64,000 nucleotides of DNA from Chaetomium olivaceum. Taxonomy: Eukaryota; Ascomycota; Sordariomycetes; Sordariales; Chaetomiaceae. Location: assembly GCA_039881045.1 (NCBI GenBank), contig JAYWVB010000009.1, forward strand, positions 62,001 to 126,000, in the 5' to 3' direction. How positions within the stretch are numbered: position 1 is the first letter of the stretch; each line of letters starts with the position of its first letter. The notes under the pieces are model-generated. The model did no database searches. It saw only the letters and a list, made by a program, of their open reading frames with translations, and had not been told where the DNA came from. This document shows, piece by piece, positions 21,200-33,264 of the stretch. A program made the position numbers and the translations under genes.

Positions 21200-22174
21200 A
21201 TGCTCACCTCTACTATCGTGATGTCCATCAACCACGCCGCCTCGACCACACGCTTGGCTCAGCGACATGATCCGCTGGTCTGGATTGACTGCGAGGTGCG
21301 GTTACCCCCCCCCCCCCCCCCGTCTTCCGTTCTGAGTAGCGAGTCTAAACCATCGTTCCAGATGACCGGTCTTGACCCAGAACATGATGTTATTATTGAG
21401 ATATACTGCATCATCACCGATGGTCAACTAGAGCTACTTGATGAGTCTGGGTGGGGCACCGTCGTACACCAGACAAGGGAAAGGATGAGCATGATGGATG
21501 AGTGGTGCACCCGTGTCCGTATGTGGCGCGCCCTGTTGTTATTTATCTCAGAACTCGCCACCACCTCCCCCTTTCACTTCATCGTGTTTCCCTCGTCGGT
21601 TATAGAAAGACTATAAGCAGGGAACGACTGCTAAAGAGAGTGTAACAGATGGCGAGAGCGGCCTCACTACGGCCGTCATCCAGTCAACCGTGACGCCCCA
21701 GCAGGCAGCTGATGGCCTCCTGGCTTACATACAAAAATATATTCCCGAAAAAGGCCTAGCACTTCTCTCAGGGAACAGCGTGCACGCCGACCAGGCATTT
21801 CTCAAAAAGGGCCCGTACAAGAAAGTACTCGACCACCTACACTATCGGATACTGGACGTCAGCAGCATCAAGGAGGCCGCCCGGAGATGGTGGTAAGTGG
21901 AAATTCCGTTCTTCGTGGCCCCGTCAGCTCTAGTTTTATACGATTCTCGTTACCCCTACCAGCTCTGCGTTGATGGCTGCGGTTACGGCAACTCGATTGA
22001 GGTTACCTACTACCCTTTTACAACGCCAATCACTAACTGCGCTCAAACAGTCCGCAGGCCGCCTCGGCAGTGCCACGTAAAAAGGGTGTACATAAGGCGA
22101 AGGATGACATACTAGAAAGCATTGAAGAGGCTAGGTATTACAGGTCGGCCATTTTCCAGCCTGCCGGGCACTGA
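21200..22174 (+). CDS. REX2: Oligoribonuclease (Rex2/Orn), 3'-5' exonuclease for nanoRNA
   Basis: Exons 21200-21295, 21362-21518, 21649-21892 and 22051-22174 give 206 residues. The DEDDh exonuclease residues are present: WIDCE (D30, E32, split by intron 1), VHADQAF, and the C-terminal HKAKDD with the catalytic His. The enzyme degrades 2-5-nt RNA to mononucleotides; in fungi the homolog is mitochondrial. The first codons before HDPLVWIDCE could be a short targeting sequence; the second ATG at 21221 would give 199 residues. Intron 1 carries a 17-base C run. The 158-bp intron 3 has a clear CACTAAC branch site. Confidence 0.92.
21305..21321 (+). repeat. Poly-C run (17) inside intron 1 of the oligoribonuclease gene
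   Basis: An uninterrupted run of 17 C lies nine bases after the splice donor in a 66-bp intron. Such a run is unstable and error-prone in sequencing; it could also fold into an i-motif, with a G-quadruplex on the other strand. Confidence 0.9.
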
Positions 22175-22261
22175 GTCCGCCGCTGCTCTCTATGCCGGCC
22201 TTGGGGATAATCAAGTATGGTCCAGACCCAACCCGGTTTCCCTAGCTTAACAATATACCTT

Positions 22262-24241
22262 CTACGTCTTCACATCCGGCTCGTCCCGGCCGATGAACTC
22301 CTTGAACTTTAGGAGCTCCGTCGCCATCTTGATCTCGGGCCTCAGGAAGTCCTGAGCATCCATGTCATACGTGGCTGGGTCGCTGCTGTGTTGTTCAATA
22401 TACAGGCGGATCGTGGCGCCTGATGAACCAGTCCCGGATAGTCGAACAACGATCCGGCTACCGGATGAAAAGCACGCATACAGGCCTTGGTTTGACGATA
22501 CGGAGCCATCCAGGTCGGTGTAAGAGAAGTTGCCAGCCTCTCTCACAGTGCGGTCTAGGAAGAGGGTGGACACGTTAGCCGGAAATCGATATAGAGCTAA
22601 CCATGCGCACGAGCTAGTAGTATGGGGGGTTTATACGTACCTCCGACTTTGCTGCCGACGAAGGCAGGGTCGGCAACTAGGTCTTTTAGAACACCGACCA
22701 CCTTGTTGGCACCATCTGCGTCGACATCCTCATAGTCATACGGGTGAAGAAGGTACGGCCATACTCGGTCCAGAAATCCTTCTGAATTTGCTTGATACTC
22801 GGCGCAACACCGGGGTTCGCCACGCCAAGGCCTGCGATGATATTCAGCCAGGCCACAATTGCCCAGAGGCCATCTTTCTCCCGAATGTGGTTGCTTCCGG
22901 TCCCGAATGACTCCTCTCCGCAGATAGACAGCTTGTCGGCGTCAAACAAGGCGCAGAAGAACTTCCACCCCGTGGGCACCTCGTAACAGTCAAGACCCTG
23001 TTTCTTCGCGACTAGATCGACGGCTCCGGACGTGGGCATGCTGCGGGCCAATCCGTAGACCCCGTTCCGCTTGAAATATGGGATTAGCTTAGCATGGTGA
23101 GCAATGATGGCCAGGCTGTCGCCGGGGGAGACGAAGGCACCGGCACCGTAGATCATGTTCCGGTCACCGTCTCCGTCCGAAGCGGCGCCGAAGGGGATCT
23201 GCTTCTTCTCGACAACCTCGACGAGCTCATGCGCGTAAGTCAAGTTGGGGTCCGGGTGGCCGCCGTTGAAGTCAGGCGACGGCTCGCAGTTTTGGGTGGA
23301 CTCAGGGCCGAGACCAAGCTCGTCCTCAAAGATCGCCTTGCCATACGGCCCAGTCACGCCCGAGAGGCCGTCAAAAAGGACCTTGAAGTCGGTATGCGTC
23401 GCGAAGAACTTCTTGATCAGATCGAAGTCGAAGATGTCCTTGAGCATCTCCATGTAGTCGGCCGTGCTATTCACCACCTCGACCTCGAGGTTCCCGTACG
23501 TCCTGGTGCCCACCGTGGATATGTCAACGTCGGATATGCTGGCAATTTTGTACGATCCCAGTGTTTTGGAAGTTTCGAAGATCTTGTTCGTCACCGACTC
23601 GGGTGCGGGCCCGCCATGTGCGAGGTTGTACTTGATGCCGAAGTCGTTCTTGGGCCCTGCACTTGCAGATTAGATAGCTGCAAACCAATTATGACGAGCG
23701 GTCACTTACCACCGGGGTTATGGCTGGCAGTCAGGAGGATGCCACCGGTGGCCTTGCGCTTGCGAATGAGGTGACTGGCGGCTGGCGTCGACAAGATGCC
23801 ATCCTGGCCGATCAGAAGCTTCTTCACACATATGCCGCACTCATCTTGGCGATCAACTGGATCACCTCGGGGTTCCAGAATCGTCCATCACCGCCAATTA
23901 CAAGAAAGGCACCTTCGGAAAGCTGGTGAGTCTCTCTGTATTCCGCGATACCATTGTCGCTGGTTGGCACGACCGGTGCTGTATCTCACCTTCGGCGCCC
24001 TCGGGGATGGACAGTAGAATGCTTGCGACAAAAGACTCGCTGTAGTGCGGCTTTTGGAAGACCGTAACCTTCTTGCGCAGACCGGAACTGTTGGGGCGTC
24101 AGACGTGTTAGCATTGTCACATCTCGCAGACGGTCCCTCAGGAGAGCTTTGGCGGGGTGGTGCGGGGGCGGGGTTATCAGTGACGTACGTGCCGGGTTTC
24201 TGGTCCGTGAAGGAAGTGAAATCGACGGTTTTAACGTCCAT
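22262..24241 (-). CDS. PGM2: Phosphoglucomutase (frame broken by two single-base losses)
   Basis: Exons 24241-24189, 24087-23990, 23912-23710, 23656-22641 and 22554-22262 cover the whole alpha-D-phosphohexomutase family protein, which interconverts glucose-1-P and glucose-6-P. Seen: N-terminal KPGTSGLRKKV, the phosphoserine loop TASHNPGG, the metal loop DGDGDRN, the sugar-binding GEESFG and the phosphate-binding RLSGTGSSG. The exon sum is 1663 nt, two short of 555 codons. One base is missing at 23829 (a single C where a doublet is expected, exon 3) and one at 22740 (a single A where a doublet is expected, exon 4). Restoring both lengths gives 554 residues, the family size. Either assembly errors or a recent pseudogene; the former is likelier. 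Confidence 0.92.
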
Positions 24242-25289
24242 CTTGTTTTGTTATACCGGTTGGTATAGGAACTCCTTGTTACTTATCAGTATCGCTGTAT
24301 GGCGGTGGGAGTACCTAGGGACAGGAGTCGAGATGGTGGTTGTTTGAGCAGTTGGTGGGGGAGGCGTAGCTTAAAACCATCAAGCAGATACCCTTCCTTA
24401 CCTTACTTGGTGCTACCGTACCTCTGCGGGCAGTAACTGGGAGGTATTGGGTCCCTCTCAGCTGGCCCCACTGCTGCTCCATTCTTCGACAACGTTGAAC
24501 TTCCCATGGGGTGGCCAGGTGGCGTGGGCTGCGGCACCGTGTTTCCTCGATGATGGGGAATGCGCGAGCCTTGAATTTTCATTGGCAGATCCGGATCCAT
24601 CAACGGACGCAAGTTGTGGTGTCGCATCCCGCACTGCCAACACTCGAACCTCTCCAACCTTGGGTTGTTGGGCCGCTTTTGCTGATCGTTGTATGATTAC
24701 ATGTATGGGCTTTGACGAGATCAGGTCATATCTTGGGAAATGTATATAGTCAGATTGTATAGTTGCCCTTTCGGGTTAAGCCCGCCGGGCGGAATAAATT
24801 GTGTGTGTGGTGTGTTGTGTGTGTGTGTATGATTACAGACAGCGTCCCCGATTTGTTCGATTATCCTGGCCCTCGGCGGACTGCGAGCGCGCTTGTTCAC
24901 TTTCGCCTAGAGGCCACGATGCAGTAGGGCCTGGTTTACGAGCTAAACGGCATAGAATTATTCTAGTTACTATGGAGATGTCATGGCATGGTTTTGATAA
25001 AGGGAAAAGTCGTGATGTCATATTTCAAGCTTTACTTGGTTTACATTGCTTTGGCCACACCCACATAACGTTACACGCATAGTAGGACCCGAACGGATCG
25101 AACTGACCTTTGTTCAAGGTCTTTGGCACTTCAGCGAACCGTTCACTACGCTCCGTAGGCGAGGCTTGGCGATGAAGTAGGGTAGAGCAGCAAGTATTCT
25201 TCAGATGCGACTCTTCGGATATTTCCTACAGCACCGATATTGACGACTGTGTGGTCCCGGGTGTGGTATAAGCCGGCGGACGCGCTGGT
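24242..25289. other. Upstream region of PGM2; no gene seen
   Basis: About 1 kb. It contains a TG-rich microsatellite (24800-24827). Open frames here are short and match nothing I recognise. Promoter of PGM2 and 3' region of the next minus-strand gene. Confidence 0.5.
24800..24827 (+). repeat. (TG)n-rich microsatellite
   Basis: Imperfect GT/TG repeat of about 28 bp in the intergenic region upstream of PGM2. Confidence 0.85.
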
Positions 25290-27418
25290 TTACGTCGAAG
25301 GGCCGGCGGCGGGCTCATTCTCGGACGTCTCTGACGCGGCGGGCCTAACGGAGAACAGCTCTTTAAATCGTTTGGCCGCTACGGCCGGCGGTTGTTAGTA
25401 TTATCAACGGCAGCTATGGGCCGGCTTGAAGGGGATGGTTCCAGAAGCACCCTCCTGGGGCGGGTTGGCACTACATACCTTCCTCCCGGTCAAAATGTAT
25501 CTCGAATGCCCCAGATTTGTTTTGCCGCATATGCTCCTGCCGGTATGTATTGCAAAATACGTAAAGCTGGATGTCCTTGAGCCAAATTCTGTGCCGGGAG
25601 CGGCGGCTGAGCCATGTTGGGGACTGGGATTGGTGTGTGACTGACGAATATGCTGTGGTCAGCACTCGAGATCACATACTGCGGATGATCGTCTAGCCAG
25701 GGCAGTAGAGGGGACCCGATTATCACTCACTAAAGGCAGTCCACACAGGGCACTGTCTGAGCTCTCCTTCCCAGACTGCGGCGTGTAGTCGCAAGCCTCG
25801 GGATTGCATATCTTCGTAAACGATCAGCGAGTGTTTGAAGCCATCGTCAATAATTTGGCTAGCCAGATTTGCCGTTAGGTCCCAAGCTTGTGTGATAGGA
25901 TGTGAGGGACATACGCTTGGAACAGTCGCTTCTCCCGACGCAGCTGGAACTCGTTTGGGTGAATTTGGACGGTCAGTAAATTGCGAGCCTTGAGGGCAAC
26001 AAAGGTGCAGTAAAATAATATCATCTCTGGGCCCGATCAGCAAGCAGTACGGACGAGTATCCCGTGACAAAGCTACTCACCTTCCCATGTTAGGAAATAC
26101 AGCGCTACCCAAAGTTTGCTACATTGCTCCGAGCGACTCCATCTTTTCAGTTGGAGCGCACTGCCTTCGCGCTCGATACAGAGCTCATGGGCACCAAACA
26201 TGGAGTACCATGGAGTGTTGTCTTGCATGGTCCTCATCAGGAAGTACGGGCACTGGTCGACGGAGCTCAGGAAGACGACGATGGATATAGTGTCATTATC
26301 GAAAGGCCTATTATTGTACACATCTGTCAGATACTGCGGTGCGTTCGACGTTGGCCGGCCATGTAGTCGGATGGCCGACCGTTGGGCTGAGCTCGGCATT
26401 GTGCTGTGCGGCTCGGAATTTCTAGGGAAGCTTACCGCCGGAACAGGACCGTAGAGTCTTGGGGTATGGTTACGTGATCCCATGCATAGAATGGGCCGTA
26501 AGATTTGCACCTAGAGATATGTTAGCGAGATTCGTCGGCAAGGGCCTGGGGTTGGGCTGGGAGTGGAAATACTCACGGCTTTCGGTGTTTCAATGCCGTC
26601 CGCGATGGGAGGGGGAGAGAAAAGATCTGCTCTGCCCAATGTGAATTCTGCCTCGGGTTAGAGAAAGCAGACGTGTAACGCGGTGCCAGGAAGTACAAAC
26701 GCGGTCCTGTGTTACTGCAAGGGACATCAGGTTTTGGCGGACAAGAGTACCCGTCTGTGGTGCAGGCGCGGCTGTGAGGTATATGTTAATGAATATACTT
26801 CTGGACATGGCGGCCAGCTGTAGCACCCACGTATTCCCCTCTGTTCGCGCAGCGTAATGATTCGTGTACGGAGTGTCTCAAGCGTGTTCAGGTCGAAGCT
26901 CGGAGACCTGGTCGTTGGTTAGGCAAAGGCCGAAAACTCAGCATGGATGGAGGGGTGAATGGATCGGTGCAATACCTAACGAGCAGCTGCTTTAACAGCG
27001 ATAGAAAGTGATTGTAGAGAACGAAGCGTTGTGGCAATGGGAGGCCCGCCGCCTCCTCTGTCATCTTGTTGTACATCTTGCGCCATCTTATCTCCCTGGA
27101 GAGGGTTTTGTCCTCGTAGTGGGTTGTGATGTCCTTTAGAGTTCGGGATAGACAAGGCAGTACAACGTTCAGGTAGTTGGTCATAAAAGGGACCCGCGTG
27201 ATGTGCATTTGAGAGTGGTCGGCAAGGCCGCGCAAGAGTCTGCTAGAGCTTCGAATTTCCTCGGCCAGGGCTATGAGATGGCTGTGGAACGATTCTGAGA
27301 GTGCTGCCCGTAGTTGATCAAGACCCAGAGCGACAACATCGGCCTGCTCGGCCTCGCGGCAGCAGCCCAAGAGGAGATGTGTTTCGACAGGAACATTGAC
27401 CGGGCCCAGTTGCGCCAT
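25290..27418 (-). CDS. Conserved fungal protein of unknown function, ten exons
   Basis: Exons 27418-26976, 26907-26831, 26771-26716, 26647-26577, 26510-26436, 26307-26081, 26026-25915, 25858-25731, 25640-25479 and 25378-25290 sum to 1440 nt, exactly 479 residues plus stop. All nine introns are 54-128 bp with GT..AG ends. The N-terminal half is helical (LLGCCREAEQADVV, then RWRKMYNKMTEEAAGL). The C-terminal half is rich in aromatic residues and looks like a compact beta fold (DNTPWYSMFGAHELCIER, LKRWSRSEQCSKLW, WEGELRQCPVW). I recall similar proteins in Pezizomycotina annotated only as hypothetical, with no known domain. There is no signal peptide or membrane segment. Confidence 0.82.
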
Positions 27419-29013
27419 CTTTGCGCCTCCCCGTGCGAAGGGGTTAACGACGAACGGCTGAGTCGTATCTGAAAGCCCGAAATACGAGTCTTATCGATTG
27501 TGCCGACACATCGCCAAGGCAAAACACCATGGTTGTGCCGTACGGGCCGGGGTTGTTGTATTGCTGCTCACTGGGTGGCTGGTCCGTCCGTGGATGAACG
27601 GTGTTGAGGTTTTATGGTTTGATGAATGCCGTATCTTGATGTATACTGGAGACTATTTGAACACACTATAGAGGGTATTGAGACCCCGAGAAGTCGAGAG
27701 ATGAGGCTTCGTTGGTCTGCACGGGAGACGAGAAGGGAGGGGAAAATGGTGGAAGAAAGCCGAACGACAACTCAACCATCCCCCCAATCCCCGCTCGAAC
27801 GCTGGTAACGAGACACCAGAGGCCCACTTCCTGCGATGCAGCAGCCACCTAACGATGGTGGGTAGGTCAAGATGACGGGCTTGAGATAACGGTACTTGAC
27901 CGTCCGTCGCAGTGCGTGAGGCTAAAGATTGGGCATTTCGGCATTGCGAGCGGGCCTCTTACGGTGTTCGAGGACAACGCACCTTGTGACGAGTTGTGTC
28001 GCACCTCGCAATTGACGGAATGGGGTCTGCGAATCAGCGCGGGACGCAAAAACCACCGTCATGCGACGTCGAATCGAAGATGCAGCGACGCAGCGGCCAT
28101 GCGTGGCGGCTGGGGAGTCAGAGAATGCCACGAAGCCCGCCCAATTGTATTTCCTGCAGAGCGCGCCAGAGCTGCGCATGCGGACCTTGTTGCACTTGGC
28201 TCGGGAATGGCTCTCAAGGGTGACGGGACCAATCGATTTGGTGGGGCCTGGGTCCCCGCGGCTCGAGAGAGCGAAGTCGTTGGGCATTGTGTTGCTGCCA
28301 CCACTTATATCGCCGTTGGGACCGTTTCTGACCATGCCGTCGACGGCGTGGGGAAGTGGAGGGGCGAAAACGGATCCGGCTGTAAAAGGATCGGCTTGCT
28401 TCCGACCTTGATGCGAAACACACACGGGCCAAGAAGCTCAGCTAACTTTGGGAGGTGACGATGATCCGGGTTAGGTGAGGCAAGTTGTCAACGATGGTCG
28501 CTTGTCCAAGGGAAATAGAGGGACGACAAGCGAGAGGATCTGTTGTCTCGCCTGAACCAGCGCGCATGAGGCACTGACGATGACAAGGCTAGATGTGGGA
28601 AGGGACTGCTAAATCGCAGCCAGCTTGTTGGTAGACTGCATGAGAGGTAAAATCAAGGAAGCGCAAATGTGCCCCCCTACCAGACGTCACATGGCCCCGG
28701 GTGTACCTTGAAAGTGTGAAAGGTCTTTGTTATACATGTCGTCGGGCCCAGTGCTGCACCCTCGTCTGGAATGGATCGATTTCATCCACCCCAAAGGAAT
28801 CCTGCCTTCCAGTTTCCATAGTTACCCTCTCGCAAACCATGCCAGAAAAAAAAAGAGAAGCACTGAAAGCCCATTGCCGTGCCCCAAGCAACACCGCCCA
28901 TCCCAAAAAATACAAGAAAGAAAGGCCGCGTGCGGATGGGGCTAACCTGCTTGACTGAACACCAATCAATACCGGCTAACCCCAGCGCAATAGTCGGCGA
29001 GAAGAAAGGGCAA
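27419..29013. other. Gene-free stretch between the ten-exon gene and NHP6
   Basis: 1.6 kb. Overlapping open frames on both strands around 27916-28460 have no recognisable domain and compete with each other; I take them as chance in GC-rich sequence. This stretch holds the promoter of the ten-exon gene and the 3' end of NHP6. Confidence 0.45.
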
Positions 29014-29450
29014 TCAGGAGGAATCCTCCTCTTCGGCGTCGGCCTGAGCTTGCTGGACAAATAGTCAGACGACACGCACTTCATAAGTTTGGGGGGCAAC
29101 CAAGAACTTACATTGTACGCCTGCTTCTCATCCTCGTACCGCTTCTTATCAGCGGCCGCCTTGGCCTCATAAGGCGCGCGCTGCTTGTCGCTCAAGGCCT
29201 TCCATCGCTCACCAAGGATCTTCCCGACCTGGCCGAACGAGACGCCAGGATTCTCCTCGCGCACATTGTCACGCTGTTCGTTGGCGAAGAACATGTACGC
29301 AGAAAGGCCCCTCTTGGGTGCGTTGGGGTCTATGACCGGTCAGTTCTTATGAGCTTTGAAGCAATTCGGGCCGGGTAAACACCACTTACCCTTCTTCGCA
29401 CGACCCTTCTTCTCGGCCTTGCCGGACCTGCCCTTAGCTGCCTTCGGCAT
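29014..29450 (-). CDS. NHP6: HMG-box chromatin protein, NHP6 type
   Basis: Exons 29450-29390, 29329-29112 and 29052-29014 give 105 residues. A basic Lys/Gly-rich N-terminus is followed by one HMG box (about residues 22-93) starting DPNAPKRGLSAYMFF, with the helix-3 stretch ending EKQAYN, then a short acidic tail. Yeast Nhp6 is about this size; it bends DNA without sequence preference and works with the FACT complex and nucleosome assembly. The last exon is short and begins CAAGCT, which adds Q before the AQAD tail. A long intron in the 5' leader is likely (see separate entry). Confidence 0.93.
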
Positions 29451-29467
29451 AGTGACTGATCTGAGAA

Positions 29468-30099
29468 CTGAAACAATTAGTAAATAGCCATTGGAGATCG
29501 ATGCAGATGATTGATGGGTAGTGAGAGAATGTGAGTGCGCCGGCGTGATATCGCACCACCCTATTCCGTACACCTCGGGAAATCGGGGGAGGGGCAGCCG
29601 GTCGGGCGCGCAGCGCGTCCGGCCCCATCTGCGCGGCGCGACATGCTTGGCGCGACAAACCCACAGAACTCTGTCGGATTGGTGGCAACGGGAATGTGAT
29701 AAAGCATTGCGAAACTCAAAATCGGTCCCAGCGATTTTAATACGTACTCTAAATGGAATCGGTAGGGAAAAAAGGATGTGTGTTGTGTGTTCTGTTGAGC
29801 CCTGCGCCTGGGGTTAGCAGACGTGATGTTGATTGTTTTGATTGGGAGATGCGCGGGTTTGCTGGTGTTGCTGAGGATAAGGGATGATGCGCTTGCAGAC
29901 ACGGGAGGGCAGTTTTGGGTGGATGAAGCAGAGGCAAGAGCATAAGCAGCTGTGCGCGCGGCGATGGCAGCAACCTGGGAAGAGCTTGGATCGCAGGGCG
30001 ACTGGGGAAAATGCATCCAATGGAAAAGCGCGACGCCAATGAGGAGCCGGGGCAGTACTTGGAGGTCGGCCGAGATTTGCGGAGAGGGGAGGTACTCAC
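29468..30099 (-). other. Probable 5'-UTR intron of NHP6 (632 bp)
   Basis: Just upstream of the ATG the minus strand has a TACTAAT branch site and a GTTTCAG acceptor. About 630 bp further up is a GTGAGT donor, preceded by a long pyrimidine-rich tract (30130-30230) typical of transcription starts of highly expressed fungal genes. Inference only; RNA reads are needed. Confidence 0.5.
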
Positions 30100-31670
30100 T
30101 GAGTTGGGTATGTGGAGGTCAACTGAGGCGTTGTGCTGTGGGAGTTTGTATGGGAGAAGAGGAGGGAGATTTTGAGAGGGGAGGGGGGAAGCCGTCGCTC
30201 CTATTTTACTATGGGCGGCTGATTGAGTGAGGGAAGCGGGGGACCCTCCTTCCTGCCATAACAAAAAGGGCTGCAGCACGGGCTGATTTTTTGGCCCGAT
30301 TTTGGGGAGGGGCGAGGCACCCCTTCATCTCTCATTGCCCGGTCCTGGGCTTCAGCGCGTCCACAACTCCCGAGCACAGACCAACTAGAGGTACCGGGTA
30401 CACGAATCCCTGGACAGCCGGACTGTGCGTTATTGTACCGTGTACTTCGCAAGCTGCCAAAGCCAGCGCCCGCTTGCATTGTTTAAAACAGCATTCGCCT
30501 GGAACTGCAACGCCCAAACATACTCCAACCCCCCGCAATGGGATCCTTTATAGGACGACGCAGGATGTTGTAGGCGCATGGAAAAGCGAGGTGTTGCTTC
30601 CATTGCCGAATTTATTTTGTCGCTTGCTTCTCTCGTCCTCACCAACCGAAGAGACATGGACGCTATGATCATCATGCCGGCCATAAGGTACCAAACCGTA
30701 GCATACCGTTATTCGTTTGAAGCAGGCCGGGTCAGTCCTGCTGTATTCCTACCCCTGGGCGAAACATTGACTGCTTGGTCTCCATCCATTGACTGGTAGG
30801 TTTGATGCTGGGGGGTTGGACAGATCTCTGGCGATAGTGATGCTGCGAGAGCGAAGTATCGACATTGCCGAGTTCTGTTCAATCCTGGAACTGACTCTAG
30901 GTCGGGATTGGGGGCTTGGTCGAGTTCTGTCGTGCCTTCTAATGGCTGTAATGGCTCATCAAATCCCATGGCTCCTCGAAAGCCAGCGTTCAGAGAGGTA
31001 GCAAATACCTGATGGTTGAGTGAAGCTTACCTGGTACGGGCACAGGCGTCGAAATATGTTGCCCGCCAAGTACCGCATACAAACCATCGGTCTGGGCACG
31101 TCCCTCCGTACCTCCCTCCCTTCCCCGGGATGGTTGGTCAATCACACCATATCTTTCTGCGCACAAAATGCCACACTCGCTCAAAGCGCGGAACCCGCTC
31201 CCCTATCTTTGGCGTTTGCCGGTTCCCTACATTCCCACATCAGCCAGCAGCCGAGACCAAGGACTCGTTTGGCTGCTCCGCACCACCTGCATTGCGATCC
31301 GCCCTTTACCTTAGGTCTCTCGCGACTTTCATCCCCATCCCCCATCAAGTGGTCATTGTCGAGTATTCTGTGGTTATTATGTATATCCGCTCGTTACCAA
31401 TCTCTCCCCAATTACGAAACACCATTAAGAGATTTCCCAGTCTGGTGAGAATTCAGCTTAGGTATACATCTCTGTATTGGCCTGCGCATCCGCTTCTCTG
31501 CCCAGTTTGCTTCCTGTGATCGGCATGAAGCGTCAGGGTCCAAATGACAATTGGTAAAGCTGGAAATTCTCCAGGCTCGTTTTTTCATGCAAGCTTTTCT
31601 CCCGAGACAAATTGACAGAGTCGAAGGATTTCATCTGCTTGTTGATTTTTAGAATCGAATGAGGCTTGCG
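30100..31670. other. Intergenic region between NHP6 leader and CENP-H
   Basis: Holds the CT-rich promoter region of NHP6 (minus strand, about 30130-30250). The rest shows only short open frames without recognisable content. Confidence 0.45.
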
Positions 31671-32521
31671 TTATTCCGGTGGATCAAGCACCAAGGCCCT
31701 TAAGCGCTCGTCTCGAACCCAATCAATGCCGCTTCCGGCGACAATCGCGCTCGCTGCCCCCTTCATCACCCTCCATCTACGACGACTCAAATCCACCTTG
31801 CTTTCTAAAACGCCTACGCCGCCCTTGTGCCGCCCGCTTTCCAAACCCGTCGGGGTTTGGCCATGGGTTTTCTCGGCGAGTTGCAGCGCTTCTGTGGCAA
31901 GCCTCGTGTTTCGCTGGCTGACATGAAGACCTTCGACTTGAAGCTTTGCCAGGCTGCCGCGCGCTGTCTGCATATCTGCGCACATCGCCGCTGCTTTGAC
32001 TGCGATTACATCCCGCTGCTGTATGGTTGGCAATAGGTCCCTTTTGAAACCAAAACTGTCAGCAAGCCCTATACACTGTACAGGTTATTTGAGGGAGTAT
32101 GTCAGTTGTACCCTTCAATAACTGAGGCTTGCGTCGCTTGGTGGACGGCGTTTAGAGTCGGCTGGACTGCTGCCACGCTTTCTACGGCACTGTTGCGCAA
32201 CGCGAGGGTTGCCTTTGCCTCTAATAAGCGTGTTTGTTTACCTGCCCAACCGCGCCCGGAAACTTGTGGGCTCCTGTCTTCTGAGAAGATTGTAAGCATG
32301 GAAGGCTTGCTCTGACTGCACGCCTCCCTCGCCGGGGGACTCTAACCTGATGCATGATGGCTTCGCTGTGATCGTAAAAGAGCAAGTTCTAATTGAAGCT
32401 GTTGTAGCTGGTCATACAAAGCTAAAACACCGGCCTCAGCTTCTGTGACAACGAGGGAAGGTGTAGGTACGGTGTGTGAGGCCATGTTATTAGGAACAGT
32501 AATCGGGAGCTTGGTTGGCAT
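31671..32521 (-). CDS. Inner kinetochore protein, CENP-H family
   Basis: Exons 32521-32347, 32280-32112 and 32040-31671 give 237 residues. The protein is almost all heptad-type helix (LYDQLQQLQLELALL; QQRDVIAVKAAAM; QRNTRLATEALQLAEK). It ends with the block SRRRWRVMKGAASAIVAGSG.DW..DERLR..VLDPP, which I recognise from Sordariomycete proteins of the CENP-H family (yeast Mcm16, fission yeast Fta3). These belong to the CCAN complex that links centromeric nucleosomes to the outer kinetochore. The first intron is in frame apart from one stop, so the splice at TTCTCAG|AA was chosen for its polypyrimidine tract and frame. The start could be further upstream. Confidence 0.72.
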
Positions 32522-33264
32522 CGCTTGGTTCTGTTGCTCAGCAGAGTCGAATGGATGCTCCACAGTTGGGACAAGGGGATGGGAGTGATGATGGTCCGAG
32601 CTTAGGTAGAAGTGGAGAAACCGGAGAGTCCGACCGAGTGGCACAGTTTTTAACACAGTATTTATTTAGGGACATCCTCTCGCAGGACATTAATTAATGT
32701 CAAAGAGTTTAGGATGGTAACTGCAAGCCGCTGAGAACTGTAATGTAGCGTTAGAAAATACTGAAATAGCTACAAAAGAAATATAATTATCAATATTTCG
32801 GCGACGGATATGTTTCACGTTGAAGAAAAAGGGTTCGACATGACAGAAAACCAAGGTACCATAGTTACAGCTCTGAAGGGCATACGCACTGTACGAATAC
32901 CAACTGGGGCCGTCTGGTGCGCCAGTGCCCGCGCCGCCTTTGGAGCTTGAACCACTGCAGGCAACAAAACAACAAGACATCTTCATTTACGGTTCGTCCT
33001 GTACCCGTACGAAGGCCCCCGCGCAAATGTGGCACTAAACGCTCTAACTTCGAAAACGACTTTACTATATAAAGGCTATTGGGGGCTGGCCTGGGCAGCC
33101 AAAGACTGAGGGGTTCACCGGCCAACCCCAGCCGGTCAACTGAACGCAGACATAGCACGAAGCCATCGGCCGCCTCTTCGTTCTCAACTCAGGCTTCGAC
33201 TCGGTTGCTTCCGGTTCGATTTTGCCCGCTGGAGACCGTCCTCTTTCGGAAGGCATGCTTTGGC
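32522..33264. other. Divergent promoter region (CENP-H / ATG11)
   Basis: 743 bp between two divergent genes; the middle (32700-32800) is AT-rich. No gene seen. Confidence 0.5.

Noticed and set aside
25080..25165. B-box-like GTTCGATCC on the minus strand
   Set aside because: The T-stem does not pair and no acceptor stem is found; not a tRNA.
27916..28460. Overlapping open frames on both strands between the ten-exon gene and NHP6
   Set aside because: No domain, no splice partners, and the two strands compete; likely chance.
31016..31519. 167-codon plus-strand open frame
   Set aside because: Composition like random translation, overlaps another frame of similar length, no domain.
32219..32242. 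Apparent GTAA..TTAG mini-intron in CENP-H exon 2
   Set aside because: Only about 21 nt, far below the minimum for splicing, and the sequence is in frame and helix-like.
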